From Sutcliffiella deserti (GTDB lineage Bacteria > Bacillota > Bacilli > Bacillales > Bacillaceae_I), in the NCBI RefSeq assembly GCF_020037475.1, contig NZ_JAIQDB010000012.1:1-64000 (forward strand): 64,000 nucleotides of DNA, given 5' to 3'. Below the pieces are notes generated by a model. The model was not told the origin of the DNA and made no database searches. It was given only the letters and a program-made list of their open reading frames with translations. The translations under genes were made by a program, and so were the position numbers. Shown here piece after piece: positions 44,022 through 54,497 of this stretch (position 1 is the first letter of the stretch; each line of letters starts with the position of its first letter).

Positions 44022-44726
44022 TTAGTTTTTTACAGCAGCGAAAGTAGAAGCATCCACTTTTACTCCAGGTCCCATTGTAGAAGTAACCGCTAGGTTCTTC
44101 ATGAATGTTCCTTTAGCAGCAGCTGGTTTAGCTTTTAATAACGTTTCGTAGATTGTACCGAAGTTTTCTGCAAGCTTTGCGTCATCAAAAGAAACCTTAC
44201 CGATTGGAACGTGAATGTTACCGGATTTATCAAGACGGTATTCAACTTTACCTGCTTTAATTTCGTTAACAGCTTTCGTTACATCAAACGTTACAGTTCC
44301 AGTTTTAGGGTTTGGCATTAAACCTTTAGGTCCTAATACACGACCAAGTTTACCAACTTCACCCATCATGTCTGGTGTAGCTACGATTACGTCGAAATCG
44401 AACCAACCTTGGCTGATTTTTTGAATCATATCTGCATCTCCAACATAGTCAGCTCCAGCAGCTTCCGCTTCTTTCGCTTTGTCGCCTTTAGCAAAAACTA
44501 AAACTTTTTGAGTTTTACCAGTACCATGCGGAAGCACTACTGCTCCACGGATTTGCTGGTCGTTTTTACGAGGGTCAACTCCAAGACGGAATGCAACTTC
44601 TACAGTAGCGTCGAACTTCGCTGTGTTTGTTTTCTTTACCAATTCGATTGCTTCTGTTACAGAGTAAGCCGTTGTACGGTCTACAATCTTAGAAGCTTCG
44701 ATGTACTTTTTACCTCTTTTAGCCAT
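44022..44726 (-). CDS. rplA: 50S ribosomal protein L1
   Basis: A 234-residue two-domain protein forming the mobile L1 stalk that ejects E-site tRNA. Signature block [18 protein letters not shown] is intact. A stem-loop lies between it and rplK. Confidence 0.98.
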   Translation of the reverse strand: MAKRGKKYIEASKIVDRTTAYSVTEAIELVKKTNTAKFDATVEVAFRLGVDPRKNDQQIRGAVVLPHGTGKTQKVLVFAKGDKAKEAEAAGADYVGDADMIQKISQGWFDFDVIVATPDMMGEVGKLGRVLGPKGLMPNPKTGTVTFDVTKAVNEIKAGKVEYRLDKSGNIHVPIGKVSFDDAKLAENFGTIYETLLKAKPAAAKGTFMKNLAVTSTMGPGVKVDASTFAAVKN

Positions 44727-44777
44727 TTTAAACGTCCTCCTTATGTGGTTTTAGCGGAATAACCTCCCACGAATAAA

Positions 44778-44811
44778 GGTTGCGAATTGGCAAGAAACCG
44801 AATCCGCAACC
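44778..44811 (-). promoter_or_regulatory. Stem-loop between rplK and rplA
   Basis: GGTTGCG-ATT-GG pairs with CC-AAT-CGCAACC around a short loop, without a T run, 50 bases before the rplA start. L1 binding or mRNA processing are possible; neither is shown. Confidence 0.45.
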
Positions 44812-44842
44812 CTGAACAGCAGTTAAATCAAAAGCGATGGGA

Positions 44843-45268
44843 TTAGTCTTCGATAGTGATACCCATGCTACGAGCAGTACCTTCAACCATGCGCATTGCA
44901 GCTTCTACACTAGCAGCGTTAAGGTCTGGCATTTTCGTCTCCGCAATTTCGCGTACTTTATCACGCTTAACTGTTGCAACTTTATTACGATTTGGTTCAC
45001 CAGAACCAGACTCAATACCAGCTGCTTTTTTAAGTAAAACTGCAGCAGGTGGAGTTTTAGTAATAAATGTAAATGAACGGTCTTCAAAAACCGTAATTTC
45101 AACAGGGATTATTAATCCAGCTTGATCTGCTGTACGAGCATTAAACTCTTTACAGAAACCCATGATGTTAACACCTGCTTGACCTAATGCTGGTCCAACT
45201 GGTGGTGCTGGGTTAGCTTTCGCTGCTGGAATTTGTAGCTTTACCAATTTGATAACTTTTTTAGCCAC
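44843..45268 (-). CDS. rplK: 50S ribosomal protein L11
   Basis: A 141-residue protein of the GTPase-associated centre. It uses a GTG start at 45268 behind AAGGAGGTG, giving the standard [20 protein letters not shown] start. The Pro-rich N-terminal domain, the thiostrepton contact, is normal. Confidence 0.97.
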   Translation of the reverse strand: MAKKVIKLVKLQIPAAKANPAPPVGPALGQAGVNIMGFCKEFNARTADQAGLIIPVEITVFEDRSFTFITKTPPAAVLLKKAAGIESGSGEPNRNKVATVKRDKVREIAETKMPDLNAASVEAAMRMVEGTARSMGITIED

Positions 45269-45399
45269 GAGACACACCTCCTTAAGTCCGTGATGTGGTA
45301 TCTGGGATTTCTCCCTCCCACTCAACTCATTCTTTATATGTGAAATAAAGAACATTTTTTTATTATTAGTCTCTTTTCAAAGACATACTGACCTTTGAA

Positions 45400-45428
45400 A
45401 TAATATCACTTTTCCAAAACTATTTCAA
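45400..45428 (-). promoter_or_regulatory. rplK-rplA promoter
   Basis: The minus strand has TTGAAA (45423-45428), 17 bases and TATTAT (45400-45405), just past nusG. The leader contains an A+T-rich hairpin (TTCTTTAT / ATAAAGAA). Confidence 0.78.
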
Positions 45429-45439
45429 GTTTTTTTACA

Positions 45440-45973
45440 TTATAATTTTTCTATCTGTGTAAAATCGAGTTCCACCGGGGTTTCCCTGCCGAACATATTA
45501 ACTAAAACTTTTACTTTTTGCTTGTCTTTATCAAGCTCATCAATATGTCCGGTAAAGTTTGCGAAAGGACCTTCTTTCACTTTTACCGTTTCTTTTAATT
45601 CGAACTCAAACTCTACTTGCTTCTCTTCCATACCCATTCTCTTTAAGATAAATTGAATCTCGTCATCTAATAGAGGAGTTGGCTTGGAGCCGGAACCACT
45701 GGACCCGACAAAACCGGTTACTCCAGGTGTGTTACGAACAACGTACCAAGAGTCATCTGTCATAACGATTTCTACAAGCACGTAACCTGGGAATACTTTT
45801 TTCTTTGTTACTTTCTTCTTGCCATTTTTAAAATCAGTTTCTTCTTCTTCTGGAACTACAACACGGAAAATCTTGTCCTGCATTCCCATCGATTCTACTC
45901 TTTTTTCTAAGTTCGCTTTAACTTTATTCTCGTATCCGGAATAAGTATGAACGACGTACCAGCTTTTCTCCAT
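45440..45973 (-). CDS. nusG: Transcription elongation factor NusG
   Basis: A 177-residue factor. The NGN domain (about 1-110; KSWYVVHTYSGYENKVK) binds the polymerase clamp and the C-terminal KOW domain (VKEGPFANFTGHIDELD) contacts S10 or other partners. In Bacillus NusG also promotes sequence-specific pausing. GGGAGGGAC lies upstream. Confidence 0.98.
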   Translation of the reverse strand: MEKSWYVVHTYSGYENKVKANLEKRVESMGMQDKIFRVVVPEEEETDFKNGKKKVTKKKVFPGYVLVEIVMTDDSWYVVRNTPGVTGFVGSSGSGSKPTPLLDDEIQFILKRMGMEEKQVEFEFELKETVKVKEGPFANFTGHIDELDKDKQKVKVLVNMFGRETPVELDFTQIEKL

Positions 45974-46136
45974 TTATATGGACTCCCTGTCCGTCCCTCC
46001 CCTAAATTGAATTATTTTTTAAGGCTTTTTTCTTAAAGATTGCATTGTATCCCGCAAAAAATCGGCCTTTGGATTTCCTACTGTTATCACTAACAGAGCT
46101 TACACTAAAGAAAACTCTTCTGATTTTCTCCAAATG

Positions 46137-46160
46137 AAAAAACCCGTTGAACGGGTTTTT
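46137..46160. terminator. Terminator-like hairpin between secE and nusG
   Basis: AAAACCCGTTGAACGGGTTT with A and T runs on either side is a complete small intrinsic terminator lying inside the secE-nusG transcription unit, 75 bases past secE. Confidence 0.65.
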
Positions 46161-46234
46161 GGTAAACTGTATTATTCACATTATACCATGATATATCGTG
46201 GCTTATTCAAGTATAAAAAGAATAAGTGCGAAAT

Positions 46235-46417
46235 TTATCGTATTACAAAACGAATAAGCTCGGAAATACCAAGATCTATAACATAGAAGAACACTGCAAC
46301 AAAAATAACTGTCGATACCACTGTAATTGTATAGCGAGTCAATTCTTTACGTTTTGGCCAGGTGACCTTTTTCATTTCGCGGTTTACACCACGAAAGAAG
46401 TTTATTAAACGTTGCAT
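46235..46417 (-). CDS. secE: Protein translocase subunit SecE
   Basis: A 60-residue, single-span SecE (NREMKKVTWPKRKELTRYT then one membrane helix at about 32-55) that clamps SecY. The ATG at 46417 follows GGAGGT; an in-frame extension upstream runs into rpmG and is not supported. Confidence 0.96.
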   Translation of the reverse strand: MQRLINFFRGVNREMKKVTWPKRKELTRYTITVVSTVIFVAVFFYVIDLGISELIRFVIR

Positions 46418-46448
46418 ACAAGTAACCTCCAACCCTTGAAATACTAAT

Positions 46449-46598
46449 CTATTTTGTCTCCCGATGAACGGTATGAGCATTACAAACCTTACAAAACTTC
46501 TTAATTTCCAACCGCTCGCTGCCTTGGTTTTTACTTTTCACAGTGGAATAGTTACGAGATCCACATTGCCCGCAAGCAAGCACTAATTTACTCTGCAT
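46449..46598 (-). CDS. rpmG: 50S ribosomal protein L33
   Basis: A 49-residue zinc-binding form: ligands in [11 protein letters not shown] and FCKVCNAHT. The start is ATG at 46598. It stands between sigH and secE, the place of the rpmGB copy in B. subtilis; the product ends HRETK. Confidence 0.93.
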   Translation of the reverse strand: MQSKLVLACGQCGSRNYSTVKSKNQGSERLEIKKFCKVCNAHTVHRETK

Positions 46599-46637
46599 AA
46601 GTACACCACCACTAAATAATCATAGATGTCCCTAAAA

Positions 46638-46666
46638 ATGTAACATAGATGTAACAAAAATGTCAA
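46638..46666 (-). promoter_or_regulatory. rpmG-secE promoter
   Basis: The minus strand has TTGACA (46661-46666), 17 bases and TTACAT (46638-46643). A second TTGACA lies six bases further upstream. Confidence 0.75.
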
Positions 46667-46717
46667 TGTCAAGTCATAAGCTCGGGACACTTGATTATGA
46701 ACAGGCAAAAGATAGGG

Positions 46718-47368
46718 TTATAAAGTTATCTCGCGTAACTCTAGATATCTCTCTAACTTTCTTTTCACTCGTTGCAAGGCGTTATCGATGGATTTTACAT
46801 GCCGGTTTAAATCTTCTGAAATTTCCTGATAGGAACGTCCATCCAGATAAAGAGCGAGAACCTTTCGTTCAAGATCGCTCAGCAATTCTGCCATCTTTAA
46901 TTCAATATCATCAAATTCCTCTTGATTAATAATCAGCGCTTCTGGATCCATTACTTTTGCTCCAGATATGACGTCCATTAACGTACGATCTGATTCTTCA
47001 TCATAAATAGGCTTGTCCAGTGAAACGTAGGAATTAAGTGGAATATGTTTCTGTCTCGTTGCTGTTTTAATCGCTGTAATGATTTGGCGTGTAATACATA
47101 ACTCCGCAAACGCCTTAAAGGAGGTAAGCTTGTCCTCTTTAAAGTCACGGATGGCCTTATATAGCCCAATCATTCCTTCTTGCACAATATCCTCGCGATC
47201 TGCACCAATGAGAAAATAGGATCTAGCCTTCGCTCTTACGAAGTTTTTATACTTGTTGATTAGATAGTCTAGCGCTTCACTATCACCTAAATGTACTTGC
47301 TCAACTACTTGATCATCTTCCATTAACTCTAAAACCCTGCTAGTTTTTCTTGGGTCGCTCACTATCAC
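46718..47368 (-). CDS. sigH: RNA polymerase sigma-H factor
   Basis: A 216-residue sigma-70 family factor that switches on early sporulation, competence and stationary-phase genes. Region 2 holds YFLIGADREDIVQEGMIGLY and region 4 the helix-turn-helix GRSYQEISEDLNRHVKSIDN. A GTG start behind GGAGGG is used; a second GTG two codons on is also possible. In B. subtilis transcription is repressed by AbrB; no site is asserted here. Confidence 0.97.
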   Translation of the reverse strand: MIVSDPRKTSRVLELMEDDQVVEQVHLGDSEALDYLINKYKNFVRAKARSYFLIGADREDIVQEGMIGLYKAIRDFKEDKLTSFKAFAELCITRQIITAIKTATRQKHIPLNSYVSLDKPIYDEESDRTLMDVISGAKVMDPEALIINQEEFDDIELKMAELLSDLERKVLALYLDGRSYQEISEDLNRHVKSIDNALQRVKRKLERYLELREITL

Positions 47369-47436
47369 ACCTATCCCTCCGACCGAAACAGTAGATAGAA
47401 ATATTATACAGTAGGCTTAAATTGAACGTCAACCAC

Positions 47437-47946
47437 TCATCTTTCTCCTCGACGCCATTTTTCGAATATTGCAGTAACTTCCGTATCTAGTTCAATGCGT
47501 TTTGACGGCTTTTTATTGGTGAAATTTGTCACTCTTTTTTTTATTCTGAGTTCGATTGCAGTTGTTTCTTCAAGCAATTCTCTTGCTGACTTGCGAAGTG
47601 CCCCTTGCCCGAAAATAGCCCATTGTTCCGTATAATCTGATGTGGCGACATGAATTTGTGTTTTGATATTATTTAAACTGATTGCTAGTTTTTCAATTCG
47701 CTCATCTGCGGTTTCATTTTCTCTTGTATAAATTACTTCCACACGATGGTTTTTATATTTTGTTTCTATGCCTTGGGAAAGGTGGGCATCAAAGATTACT
47801 AGAACCTGAAAGCCTGTATACGCTTGGTATTCTGCCATTTTGGAAACAAGGATATCGCGTGCCAAAGCCAGGTCCTGATCCTTCAGCTTCCTTAACTCCG
47901 GCCACGCTCCTATAATGTTATACCCATCAACAAGCAAGATATCCAT
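47437..47946 (-). CDS. rae1: Rae1 / YacP NYN-domain ribosome-associated endoribonuclease
   Basis: A 169-residue NYN (PIN-like) nuclease. Acidic active-site residues are seen in LLVDGYNIIGAWPEL and in the later ATSDYTEQ. The B. subtilis orthologue cuts mRNA in the ribosomal A site. It starts six bases after rlmB, in the same unit as mrnC. Confidence 0.93.
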   Translation of the reverse strand: MDILLVDGYNIIGAWPELRKLKDQDLALARDILVSKMAEYQAYTGFQVLVIFDAHLSQGIETKYKNHRVEVIYTRENETADERIEKLAISLNNIKTQIHVATSDYTEQWAIFGQGALRKSARELLEETTAIELRIKKRVTNFTNKKPSKRIELDTEVTAIFEKWRRGER

Positions 47947-47952
47947 TTCTTC

Positions 47953-48696
47953 TTATTCTCCAGCCGGCTGTCTTTTACGGAGAACCTCATACATTAACAG
48001 GCTGGCAGCCACGGAAGCATTCAAAGAAGTAACTTTCCCAACCATCGGCAAGGAGACCAGAAAATCACATTTATCTTTTAAAAGTCTTGCCATCCCCTTG
48101 CCTTCACTACCTATAATTAGACCCGTTGGTAAGGTACCATCCATATTGCGGTAGTCAACCGTTCCTTTTGCATCTGTTCCAAATATCCAAAGACCCTTCT
48201 CTTTGAGCTCGTCCACTGTACGGGAAAGGTTTGTTACTCTTACTACCGGTATATGCTCGATTGCGCCGGTAGAGGCCTTAGCTACAGTAGCAGTCAGCCC
48301 TACTGCTCTCCGCTTTGGTATAATAATTCCATGCGCCCCTACTGCGTCTGCGGTTCGCATGATAGATCCAAGGTTATGAGGGTCCTCTATTTCATCAAGT
48401 ATTAGGATAAACGGAGTTTCGTTTCTCTTTTCTGCAAGAAGAAAAAGATCTTCTAGCTCTGCATAGTCATATGCTGCTACAGAAGCAACTACTCCTTGAT
48501 GATTTCCTTCTGCCATCTGATCGATTTTTTTCTTAGGCACAAACTGAACCAAAACATTTGCTTCTTTTGCAAGATTTATCAGCTGTTGCATCGAGCCTTT
48601 CTGTGACCCTTCAGCAATCCAAAGCTTATTAATTTCCCGCTTTGATTTTAATGCTTCTAGTACCGTGTTTCTTCCAATGATAAATTCCTTAGACAC
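47953..48696 (-). CDS. rlmB: 23S rRNA 2'-O-methyltransferase RlmB-like (TrmH family)
   Basis: A 247-residue SPOUT methyltransferase with an N-terminal substrate-binding domain (1-75). The knot motifs are NLGSIMRTADAVGAHG, LIIGSEGKGM and SLNASVAASLLMYE. The E. coli homologue methylates G2251 of 23S rRNA; the exact target here is inferred. Confidence 0.93.
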   Translation of the reverse strand: MSKEFIIGRNTVLEALKSKREINKLWIAEGSQKGSMQQLINLAKEANVLVQFVPKKKIDQMAEGNHQGVVASVAAYDYAELEDLFLLAEKRNETPFILILDEIEDPHNLGSIMRTADAVGAHGIIIPKRRAVGLTATVAKASTGAIEHIPVVRVTNLSRTVDELKEKGLWIFGTDAKGTVDYRNMDGTLPTGLIIGSEGKGMARLLKDKCDFLVSLPMVGKVTSLNASVAASLLMYEVLRKRQPAGE

Positions 48697-48698
48697 GA

Positions 48699-49109
48699 CT
48701 ACTCACCTCTCTCTTCATCCACAATTTTAATGCAATCTCTAATAATCTGTTCCATTCTATCCGTTGCATCACAAAGATATAAAAACCCTAGCAATGCTTC
48801 AAAAGCTGTTGAATAACGGTACGTTTGAACATCCGTGTTTTTTGGGACTGTTCCGGACTTTGCGTTACGGCCCCGTCTGATTACCGCTTCTTCCTCTTCT
48901 GAAAAATAGCCTTGTTCCGCTAACTGATGTAACAATTTTGCTTGGGATTTAGCAGAAACGTAATGAGTTGCGGAACGATGTAATTGATTTGGTCTTATTT
49001 TTCCAAGCTTTAATAGATGATGGCGAATATAGGTTTCATATACTGCATCCCCCATATAAGCAAGAGCCAAGCTATTTAATTGCTTTGCATCGATATTCTT
49101 CGTGCTCAT
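48699..49109 (-). CDS. mrnC: Mini-ribonuclease III
   Basis: A 136-residue RNase III catalytic domain lacking the double-stranded RNA-binding domain. The signature [15 protein letters not shown] and the second acidic pair near [10 protein letters not shown] are present. It matures 23S rRNA ends together with L3. It begins 10 bases past cysS. Confidence 0.95.
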   Translation of the reverse strand: MSTKNIDAKQLNSLALAYMGDAVYETYIRHHLLKLGKIRPNQLHRSATHYVSAKSQAKLLHQLAEQGYFSEEEEAVIRRGRNAKSGTVPKNTDVQTYRYSTAFEALLGFLYLCDATDRMEQIIRDCIKIVDEERGE

Positions 49110-49119
49110 CTCGCTTCAG

Positions 49120-50523
49120 TTAGCCTCTTTTCCATCTAGTACCTTGAGCTGTATCCTCTAAGATAATATTTTTTTCTTTAAGGTCATCACGGATTTGATC
49201 TGCTAAGGCAAAGTCGCGATTCTTTCTGGCATCAATACGCTTTTGAATAAGCTCTTCAATTTCTTCTTCCAGCAGATCTTCTTCTGTCAACGCCACACCT
49301 AGCACACCAAAAAGCTCTTCAAACTGAGTGAGAAACGCTTGAAGCACTTTTTCCGAAGTGTTCTTTTCGCTCACATAAAGATTTGCTTGTTTTGCCATAT
49401 CAAACAAAACAGATATCCCATTTGCTGTATTAAAATCATCGTCCATCACGTTAATAAATTCAGTTTGAAACCCTTCTACCTCTTGCAGCCATTTAGCATC
49501 TTCTGTTTCAGAAGTCAGGTTAGCACTGCTCGCCAATCGGTGTTTCAAATTAGCATAGGACGTGCGGATTCTCTCTAAACCATTATTGGTATTTTCCAAA
49601 AGCTCATCATTATAATTGATAGGATGACGATAATGAACAGATAGCATAAAGAATCGTAGCAACTGTGGATCATGCTTCTTTATGATGTCATGAACCAAAA
49701 TGAAGTTCCCTAAGGACTTAGACATTTTTTCATTATCAATATTAATATACCCGTTATGCAGCCAATATTTCGCAAACGTTTTACCTGTAAGCGCCTCAGA
49801 CTGAGCAATCTCGTTTTCATGATGTGGAAACGATAGATCCTGACCACCAGCATGAATATCAATGGTATCTCCTAAATACTTGCGTGCCATGGCGGAGCAC
49901 TCAATATGCCACCCTGGACGTCCTTTTCCCCAAGGGCTATCCCATGAGATCTCACCTTCTTTGGCTGCTTTCCACAAGACAAAATCTAAAGCGTCCTGCT
50001 TTTTCTCTCCTACCTCAATTCTTGTGCCTAACTTTAAGTCCTCAATGGGCTGATGCGAAAGCTTACCGTACTCTTTGAATTCACGCGTTCGATAATACAC
50101 ATCGCCACCAGACTCATATGCATACCCTTTTTCTATCAGTGCTTCAATAAATTCTAATATAATATCCATACTCTCTGTTACTCTCGGATGAACCGTTGCC
50201 TTCTTGCATCCTAGGGCAGTCACATCCTCATGGTACGCTGCAATAAAACGTTCCGCGATAGTTGGAACATCTTCCCCTAACTCTTTGGCCGCTTTAATAA
50301 GCTTATCATCTACATCTGTGAAGTTAGAAACATAGTTCACTTCATAGCCACGATATTCTAAATATCTTCTCACCGTATCAAATACGATAGGGGGTCTTGC
50401 GTTTCCTATATGAATATAATTGTAAACTGTCGGTCCACACACATACATTTTTACCTTGCCCTCTTCAAGCGGGACAAACTTTTCCTTCTTGCGCGTTAAC
50501 GAATTATAAAGATGAATGGTCAT
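49120..50523 (-). CDS. cysS: Cysteinyl-tRNA synthetase
   Basis: A 467-residue class I synthetase. HIGH block is [17 protein letters not shown] and KMSKS block [10 protein letters not shown]. Zinc ligands are the Cys of the first block and those in [10 protein letters not shown] and the HHENE stretch. It overlaps the cysE stop by 20 bases, so the two are coupled and share T-box control. Confidence 0.98.
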   Translation of the reverse strand: MTIHLYNSLTRKKEKFVPLEEGKVKMYVCGPTVYNYIHIGNARPPIVFDTVRRYLEYRGYEVNYVSNFTDVDDKLIKAAKELGEDVPTIAERFIAAYHEDVTALGCKKATVHPRVTESMDIILEFIEALIEKGYAYESGGDVYYRTREFKEYGKLSHQPIEDLKLGTRIEVGEKKQDALDFVLWKAAKEGEISWDSPWGKGRPGWHIECSAMARKYLGDTIDIHAGGQDLSFPHHENEIAQSEALTGKTFAKYWLHNGYINIDNEKMSKSLGNFILVHDIIKKHDPQLLRFFMLSVHYRHPINYNDELLENTNNGLERIRTSYANLKHRLASSANLTSETEDAKWLQEVEGFQTEFINVMDDDFNTANGISVLFDMAKQANLYVSEKNTSEKVLQAFLTQFEELFGVLGVALTEEDLLEEEIEELIQKRIDARKNRDFALADQIRDDLKEKNIILEDTAQGTRWKRG

Positions 50524-51166
50524 CTGAGTTCTTCCTCCCTTTTAAAAGTAATAGCTCCTGTTGCAATACTGCTACCTGTTTTTCTAATTCTATAAAGCGG
50601 TCTCCTGTAGGATCAGGCATATTCTGGTGATTAAAATCCTTCACCTTTACTCCATTTTGAACAACAATCTTCCCTGGAATCCCAACAACAGTCGAGTTTT
50701 CAGGTACATCTTTTAACACAACTGAACCAGCACCAATCTTTGAGTTCTCTCCAACTGTAATTGAGCCTAGGACCTTAGCTCCTGTTGCAATTAATGCATT
50801 ATCTAAAATGGTAGGATGTCGTTTTCCTTTTTCTTTTCCAGTACCACCTAAAGTGACTCCTTGAAAGACAGTAACATTATTCCCTATTTCACATGTTTCA
50901 CCGATAACGACACCCATTCCATGATCGATAAAAAAACGACGACCAATTTTAGCTCCCGGGTGTATTTCAATGCCAGTGAAAAATCGACTAACTTGAGATA
51001 TTATCCTAGCAATAAAAAATAATTTCATGTTAAAAAACGCGTGTGCTAACCGATGCGACCAGATGGCATGTAAGCCGGAATAGGTTAAAATGACTTCAAT
51101 ATAACTCCGGGCCGCAGGATCTTGCTCAAAAATGATATCTATATCTTCCTTTAATGTGCGAAACAT
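50504..51166 (-). CDS. cysE: Serine O-acetyltransferase
   Basis: A 220-residue hexapeptide-repeat enzyme making O-acetylserine, the carbon skeleton of cysteine. The active-site region [19 protein letters not shown] and the left-handed helix repeats ([20 protein letters not shown]) are present. Its T-box and the adjacent cysS mean that uncharged tRNA-Cys raises both synthesis and charging of cysteine. Confidence 0.97.
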   Translation of the reverse strand: MFRTLKEDIDIIFEQDPAARSYIEVILTYSGLHAIWSHRLAHAFFNMKLFFIARIISQVSRFFTGIEIHPGAKIGRRFFIDHGMGVVIGETCEIGNNVTVFQGVTLGGTGKEKGKRHPTILDNALIATGAKVLGSITVGENSKIGAGSVVLKDVPENSTVVGIPGKIVVQNGVKVKDFNHQNMPDPTGDRFIELEKQVAVLQQELLLLKGRKNSDDHSSL

Positions 51167-51219
51167 CCACTTTCCTCCTTTCTTTTTTGAGCTTAACGAA
51201 AGGCTGTGTTAACCACCGT

Positions 51220-51290
51220 TGTCGCTTTCCGCGCAACGAATGCGGGGCCTATTCGAGTCTCCCTCTTCTCTCCTACCTTCAGCTGGTGAA
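51220..51290 (-). repeat. Degenerate family 1 repeat in the cysE leader
   Basis: GCGCGGAAAGCGACAACGG, CCCCGCA and GGGAGACTCG on the minus strand resemble the conserved inner blocks of the 58510-58627 element. It lies between the T-box terminator and cysE. Weak evidence, as only blocks match. Confidence 0.4.
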
Positions 51291-51313
51291 GTACCTTTAA
51301 CATAACCGAAATT

Positions 51314-51570
51314 AAAAAAGTCTCTGTGTCAAATGACACAGAGACGCTTATGGCGCGGTTCCACTCTGTTTAGAATACACTTAAAAAGTGATATCCCACT
51401 CTTCCTCATAACGGGAGGTTACCGCTATTACTTACTAAGCATTTACACGCCGTTTAGCAATAGACTCTGAGGTGCACTTCAAAGAATTTATCACATGAAT
51501 CGTTTTCAGCCAGCCGACGATTCTCTCTAAAAAGGATAAACTTCTTCTACTCTCCTCTTCTACATTCAGT
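51314..51570 (-). promoter_or_regulatory. Cysteine T-box riboswitch of cysE-cysS
   Basis: The minus strand holds the complete T-box order: Stem I with AGAGAGAATCGTCGGCTGG-type arms, the specifier in GAAGTGCACC (UGC, Cys; 51474-51476), the antiterminator motif TGGAACCGCG (51354-51363), and a terminator GTCTCTGTGTC/GACACAGAGAC with TTTTTT (51314-51345). Uncharged tRNA-Cys should favour read-through. Confidence 0.95.
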
Positions 51571-51621
51571 ATTAACCTATAAAAGTTTTAAACGGGACAT
51601 CCATGTACCGCATTTCTTACT

Positions 51622-51650
51622 ATCATATTATGTTTTGATGAAAATGTTAA
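51622..51650 (-). promoter_or_regulatory. Promoter of the T-box-cysE-cysS unit
   Basis: The minus strand has TTAACA (51645-51650), 17 bases and TATGAT (51622-51627); the -35 overlaps the gltX stop codon. Confidence 0.7.
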
Positions 51651-53098
51651 TTAATTAGCTTCTCTAATCTTGCAATTACGGTTTCCTTACCTAACAAATG
51701 AATTGCTTGCGGCAAGTCTGGACCATGAGTTTGGCCTGTTGTCGCAACGCGGACTGGCATAAAGAGTTTCTTCCCTTTATGGCCCGTTGCTTTTTGAACA
51801 GCTTTGATAGAGCTTTTAATACTATCTGCTGAAAAATCCTCTAATGCCAGTAGTTCTTCTTTAAAAGCAACCATTACTTCTGGAACCTGCTCTTCGTTTA
51901 ACACCTCTTGTGCTTCCTCTGTATACTCAATATGAGTTTTGAAGAATAGCTCCGTTAGCTCGACAATCTCCGCACCAAAGCTCAATTTCTCTTGGTAAAG
52001 CGCAATAAGTTCTGCCGCCCATTGCTTTTCTTCTTCCGTCATCGTTTCCGTAAATCTGCCTGCTTTAATTAGATGTGGCATGGCTAGCTCTACCACTGTT
52101 TCTACGTCCTGCTTCTTTATATACTGATTATTCATCCAGGTTAATTTTTGTGTATCAAAAACTGCTGGTGATTTGGAAAGGCGGTCTGCATCAAATATTT
52201 CAATAAATTCATCTTTAGAAAATATTTCTTCTTCCCCAACAGGTGACCAGCCCAGCAAGGTGATAAAATTGAATAAAGTTTGGGGCAGATACCCTAATTC
52301 TTTATATTGTTCAATAAATTGTATGATCGATTCATCGCGCTTACTTAGCTTTTTCTTGCTCTCATTTACAATCAATGTCATATGACCAAATGTAGGGATT
52401 TCCCAACCTAACGCATTAAAAATTAAAATTTGTTTAGGTGTGTTAGTGATATGATCGTCACCACGAAGCACGTGAGATATCTTCATCAAATGGTCGTCTA
52501 CTGCAACAGCAAAGTTGTAGGTCGGAATGCCATCTTTTTTTACAATAACAAAATCACCAATTCCGTCCGACTCAAATGATACATCGCCTTTCACCATATC
52601 ATGGAACTTAATTTCTTTTCCTTCAGGCACACGAAAGCGAATGCTAGGCTTTCTTCCATCATTTTCGAATGAAGCCTGTTCTTCAGCGGTAAGGTTTCGA
52701 TGTTGACCAGAATAACGGGGCATTTCACCACGCGCAATCTGCCCTTCTCTTTCCGCTTCTAATTCCTCTTCCGTACAGTAGCATTTATAAGCAAGACCCT
52801 TTTCAAGAAGCTCGTTATAGTACTTACTGTAGATTTCATTACGATCTGATTGACGGTACGGGCCATATTCTCCGCCCACATCGACGCTTTCATCCCATTC
52901 TATACCTAGCCATTTTAAATATTTAAGCTGGCTTTCTTCGCCACCTTCGATATTACGTTTTTTGTCTGTATCTTCAATGCGAATAATAAATTTGCCATTA
53001 TTGCTCCGGGCAAAAAGATAGTTAAATAATGCTGTCCGGGCATTTCCTATATGTAAGTGTCCTGTTGGACTAGGGGCATAACGTACGCGAACTGTCAT
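51647..53098 (-). CDS. gltX: Glutamyl-tRNA synthetase
   Basis: A 483-residue class I synthetase. HIGH block is [16 protein letters not shown] and KMSKS block is [12 protein letters not shown]. In organisms without glutaminyl-tRNA synthetase it also charges tRNA-Gln with Glu. The ATG at 53098 follows GGAGG; an in-frame extension upstream lacks one. Confidence 0.98.
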   Translation of the reverse strand: MTVRVRYAPSPTGHLHIGNARTALFNYLFARSNNGKFIIRIEDTDKKRNIEGGEESQLKYLKWLGIEWDESVDVGGEYGPYRQSDRNEIYSKYYNELLEKGLAYKCYCTEEELEAEREGQIARGEMPRYSGQHRNLTAEEQASFENDGRKPSIRFRVPEGKEIKFHDMVKGDVSFESDGIGDFVIVKKDGIPTYNFAVAVDDHLMKISHVLRGDDHITNTPKQILIFNALGWEIPTFGHMTLIVNESKKKLSKRDESIIQFIEQYKELGYLPQTLFNFITLLGWSPVGEEEIFSKDEFIEIFDADRLSKSPAVFDTQKLTWMNNQYIKKQDVETVVELAMPHLIKAGRFTETMTEEEKQWAAELIALYQEKLSFGAEIVELTELFFKTHIEYTEEAQEVLNEEQVPEVMVAFKEELLALEDFSADSIKSSIKAVQKATGHKGKKLFMPVRVATTGQTHGPDLPQAIHLLGKETVIARLEKLIN

Positions 53099-53281
53099 TG
53101 TATGGTTACCTCCAAATTTTCCGTCATGCCTTCGAAATGATGACGGCGCATTTTCAAAATCCAAGCATTATTTTATCACAAAATAGACTAAAAGTACTTA
53201 TATCTTAAATAATGCCTACTTTGAGAATAGGTTGGGTAGTGGTATAACTCTCTGCTTATTTCCGTTTTAGGTGTACGCTAC

Positions 53282-53761
53282 CTAGCTAATTTTAATTAAT
53301 AGAACAGCTGCTTGTGAAGCTATCCCCTCTTCTCTTCCAGTAAAGCCTAGCTTTTCTGTTGTGGTTGCTTTGACATTTACTTGATCCACATTTGCTTCTA
53401 GCAGTTCTGCAATTCTTTGTTGCATCGCTCCTATATGTGGTGCCATTTTGGGCCTTTGAGCAATAATCGTACAATCCACATTTCCTAGCTTATAGCCTTT
53501 TTGCTTTACAATTTCCCACACCCTCTTCATTAAAACGGCAGAATCTGCATTTTTAAAGGCTGGGTCGGTATCGGGGAAGTGTTTCCCAATGTCTCCTTCA
53601 CCAATTGCACCTAAACAGGCATCAGATATGGTATGCAATAAAACGTCTGCATCCGAATGGCCTAATAAGCCCTTTTCATAAGGGATGGTAACGCCACCGA
53701 GAATTAATGGTCTACCTTCTGCAAATTGATGTACATCAAATCCTTGTCCTATTCGAAACAT
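53282..53761 (-). CDS. ispF: 2-C-methyl-D-erythritol 2,4-cyclodiphosphate synthase
   Basis: A 159-residue enzyme of the MEP isoprenoid pathway. Zinc ligands appear in GFDVHQFA and the [18 protein letters not shown] block; the C-terminal [16 protein letters not shown] is conserved. It follows ispD by 20 bases. Confidence 0.97.
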   Translation of the reverse strand: MFRIGQGFDVHQFAEGRPLILGGVTIPYEKGLLGHSDADVLLHTISDACLGAIGEGDIGKHFPDTDPAFKNADSAVLMKRVWEIVKQKGYKLGNVDCTIIAQRPKMAPHIGAMQQRIAELLEANVDQVNVKATTTEKLGFTGREEGIASQAAVLLIKIS

Positions 53762-53781
53762 AGAGGTTCTCCTTTGTGGGC

Positions 53782-54456
53782 TTATTTTTCTAATATAGCA
53801 TTTGCAATAAGCAAATCCTCAGGTGTTGTTAATTTGATATTCTCATAATCACCTTCTACAATATATACCGGAACATTGAGGCGCTCTACCAAACTTGCTT
53901 CGTCTGTTCCCATGTACTCTTCCTTTTTGGCCTGGTGGTGGGCCTGCATTAAAATATCATACTGGAAAGCTTGTGGTGTTTGAATAACCCAAAGACTAGC
54001 TCGTTCGACCGTTTCCTCCACCATATTATTGGATACTCGTTTAATTGTATCTTTGACAGGAACTCCTACAATCGCAGCTCCTTCCCGCTTGGCTCTGTCA
54101 ACTAAACGATGAATCACACTTTGCGCTATGAATGGTCGTGCCCCGTCATGTACAAGGACAATCTCGGAATCTTTCACCGCTCTTAACCCATTATACACGC
54201 TATCTTGCCGTTCTTTTCCGCCTAGTATCATTTCTTCAATTTTAGAGATAGGATATTTCGCTAGTAGAGATTCAAATACCATTCTTTCTTTTTCATTGAT
54301 CACTAATTTAATTTGTTCACATAAAGGATCGTTTTCGAAAACCGTTAAAGTATGAACAATAACCGGCTTTCCTGCTAGCTCGATAAATTGCTTATTCTTT
54401 CCGGCCTTCATTCGTTTCCCCTGTCCAGCTGCTAAGACAATTACTTGATACTTCAT
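53782..54456 (-). CDS. ispD: 2-C-methyl-D-erythritol 4-phosphate cytidylyltransferase
   Basis: A 224-residue nucleotidyltransferase making CDP-ME in the MEP pathway. The CTP-binding block [20 protein letters not shown] and the LVHDGARPF motif are intact. The ATG at 54456 follows GGGAGAG; five residues upstream another in-frame codon is less well placed. Confidence 0.97.
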   Translation of the reverse strand: MKYQVIVLAAGQGKRMKAGKNKQFIELAGKPVIVHTLTVFENDPLCEQIKLVINEKERMVFESLLAKYPISKIEEMILGGKERQDSVYNGLRAVKDSEIVLVHDGARPFIAQSVIHRLVDRAKREGAAIVGVPVKDTIKRVSNNMVEETVERASLWVIQTPQAFQYDILMQAHHQAKKEEYMGTDEASLVERLNVPVYIVEGDYENIKLTTPEDLLIANAILEK

Positions 54457-54497
54457 GTATAACTCTCCCATATGGAAATCTATGCTAAAATAACTTT

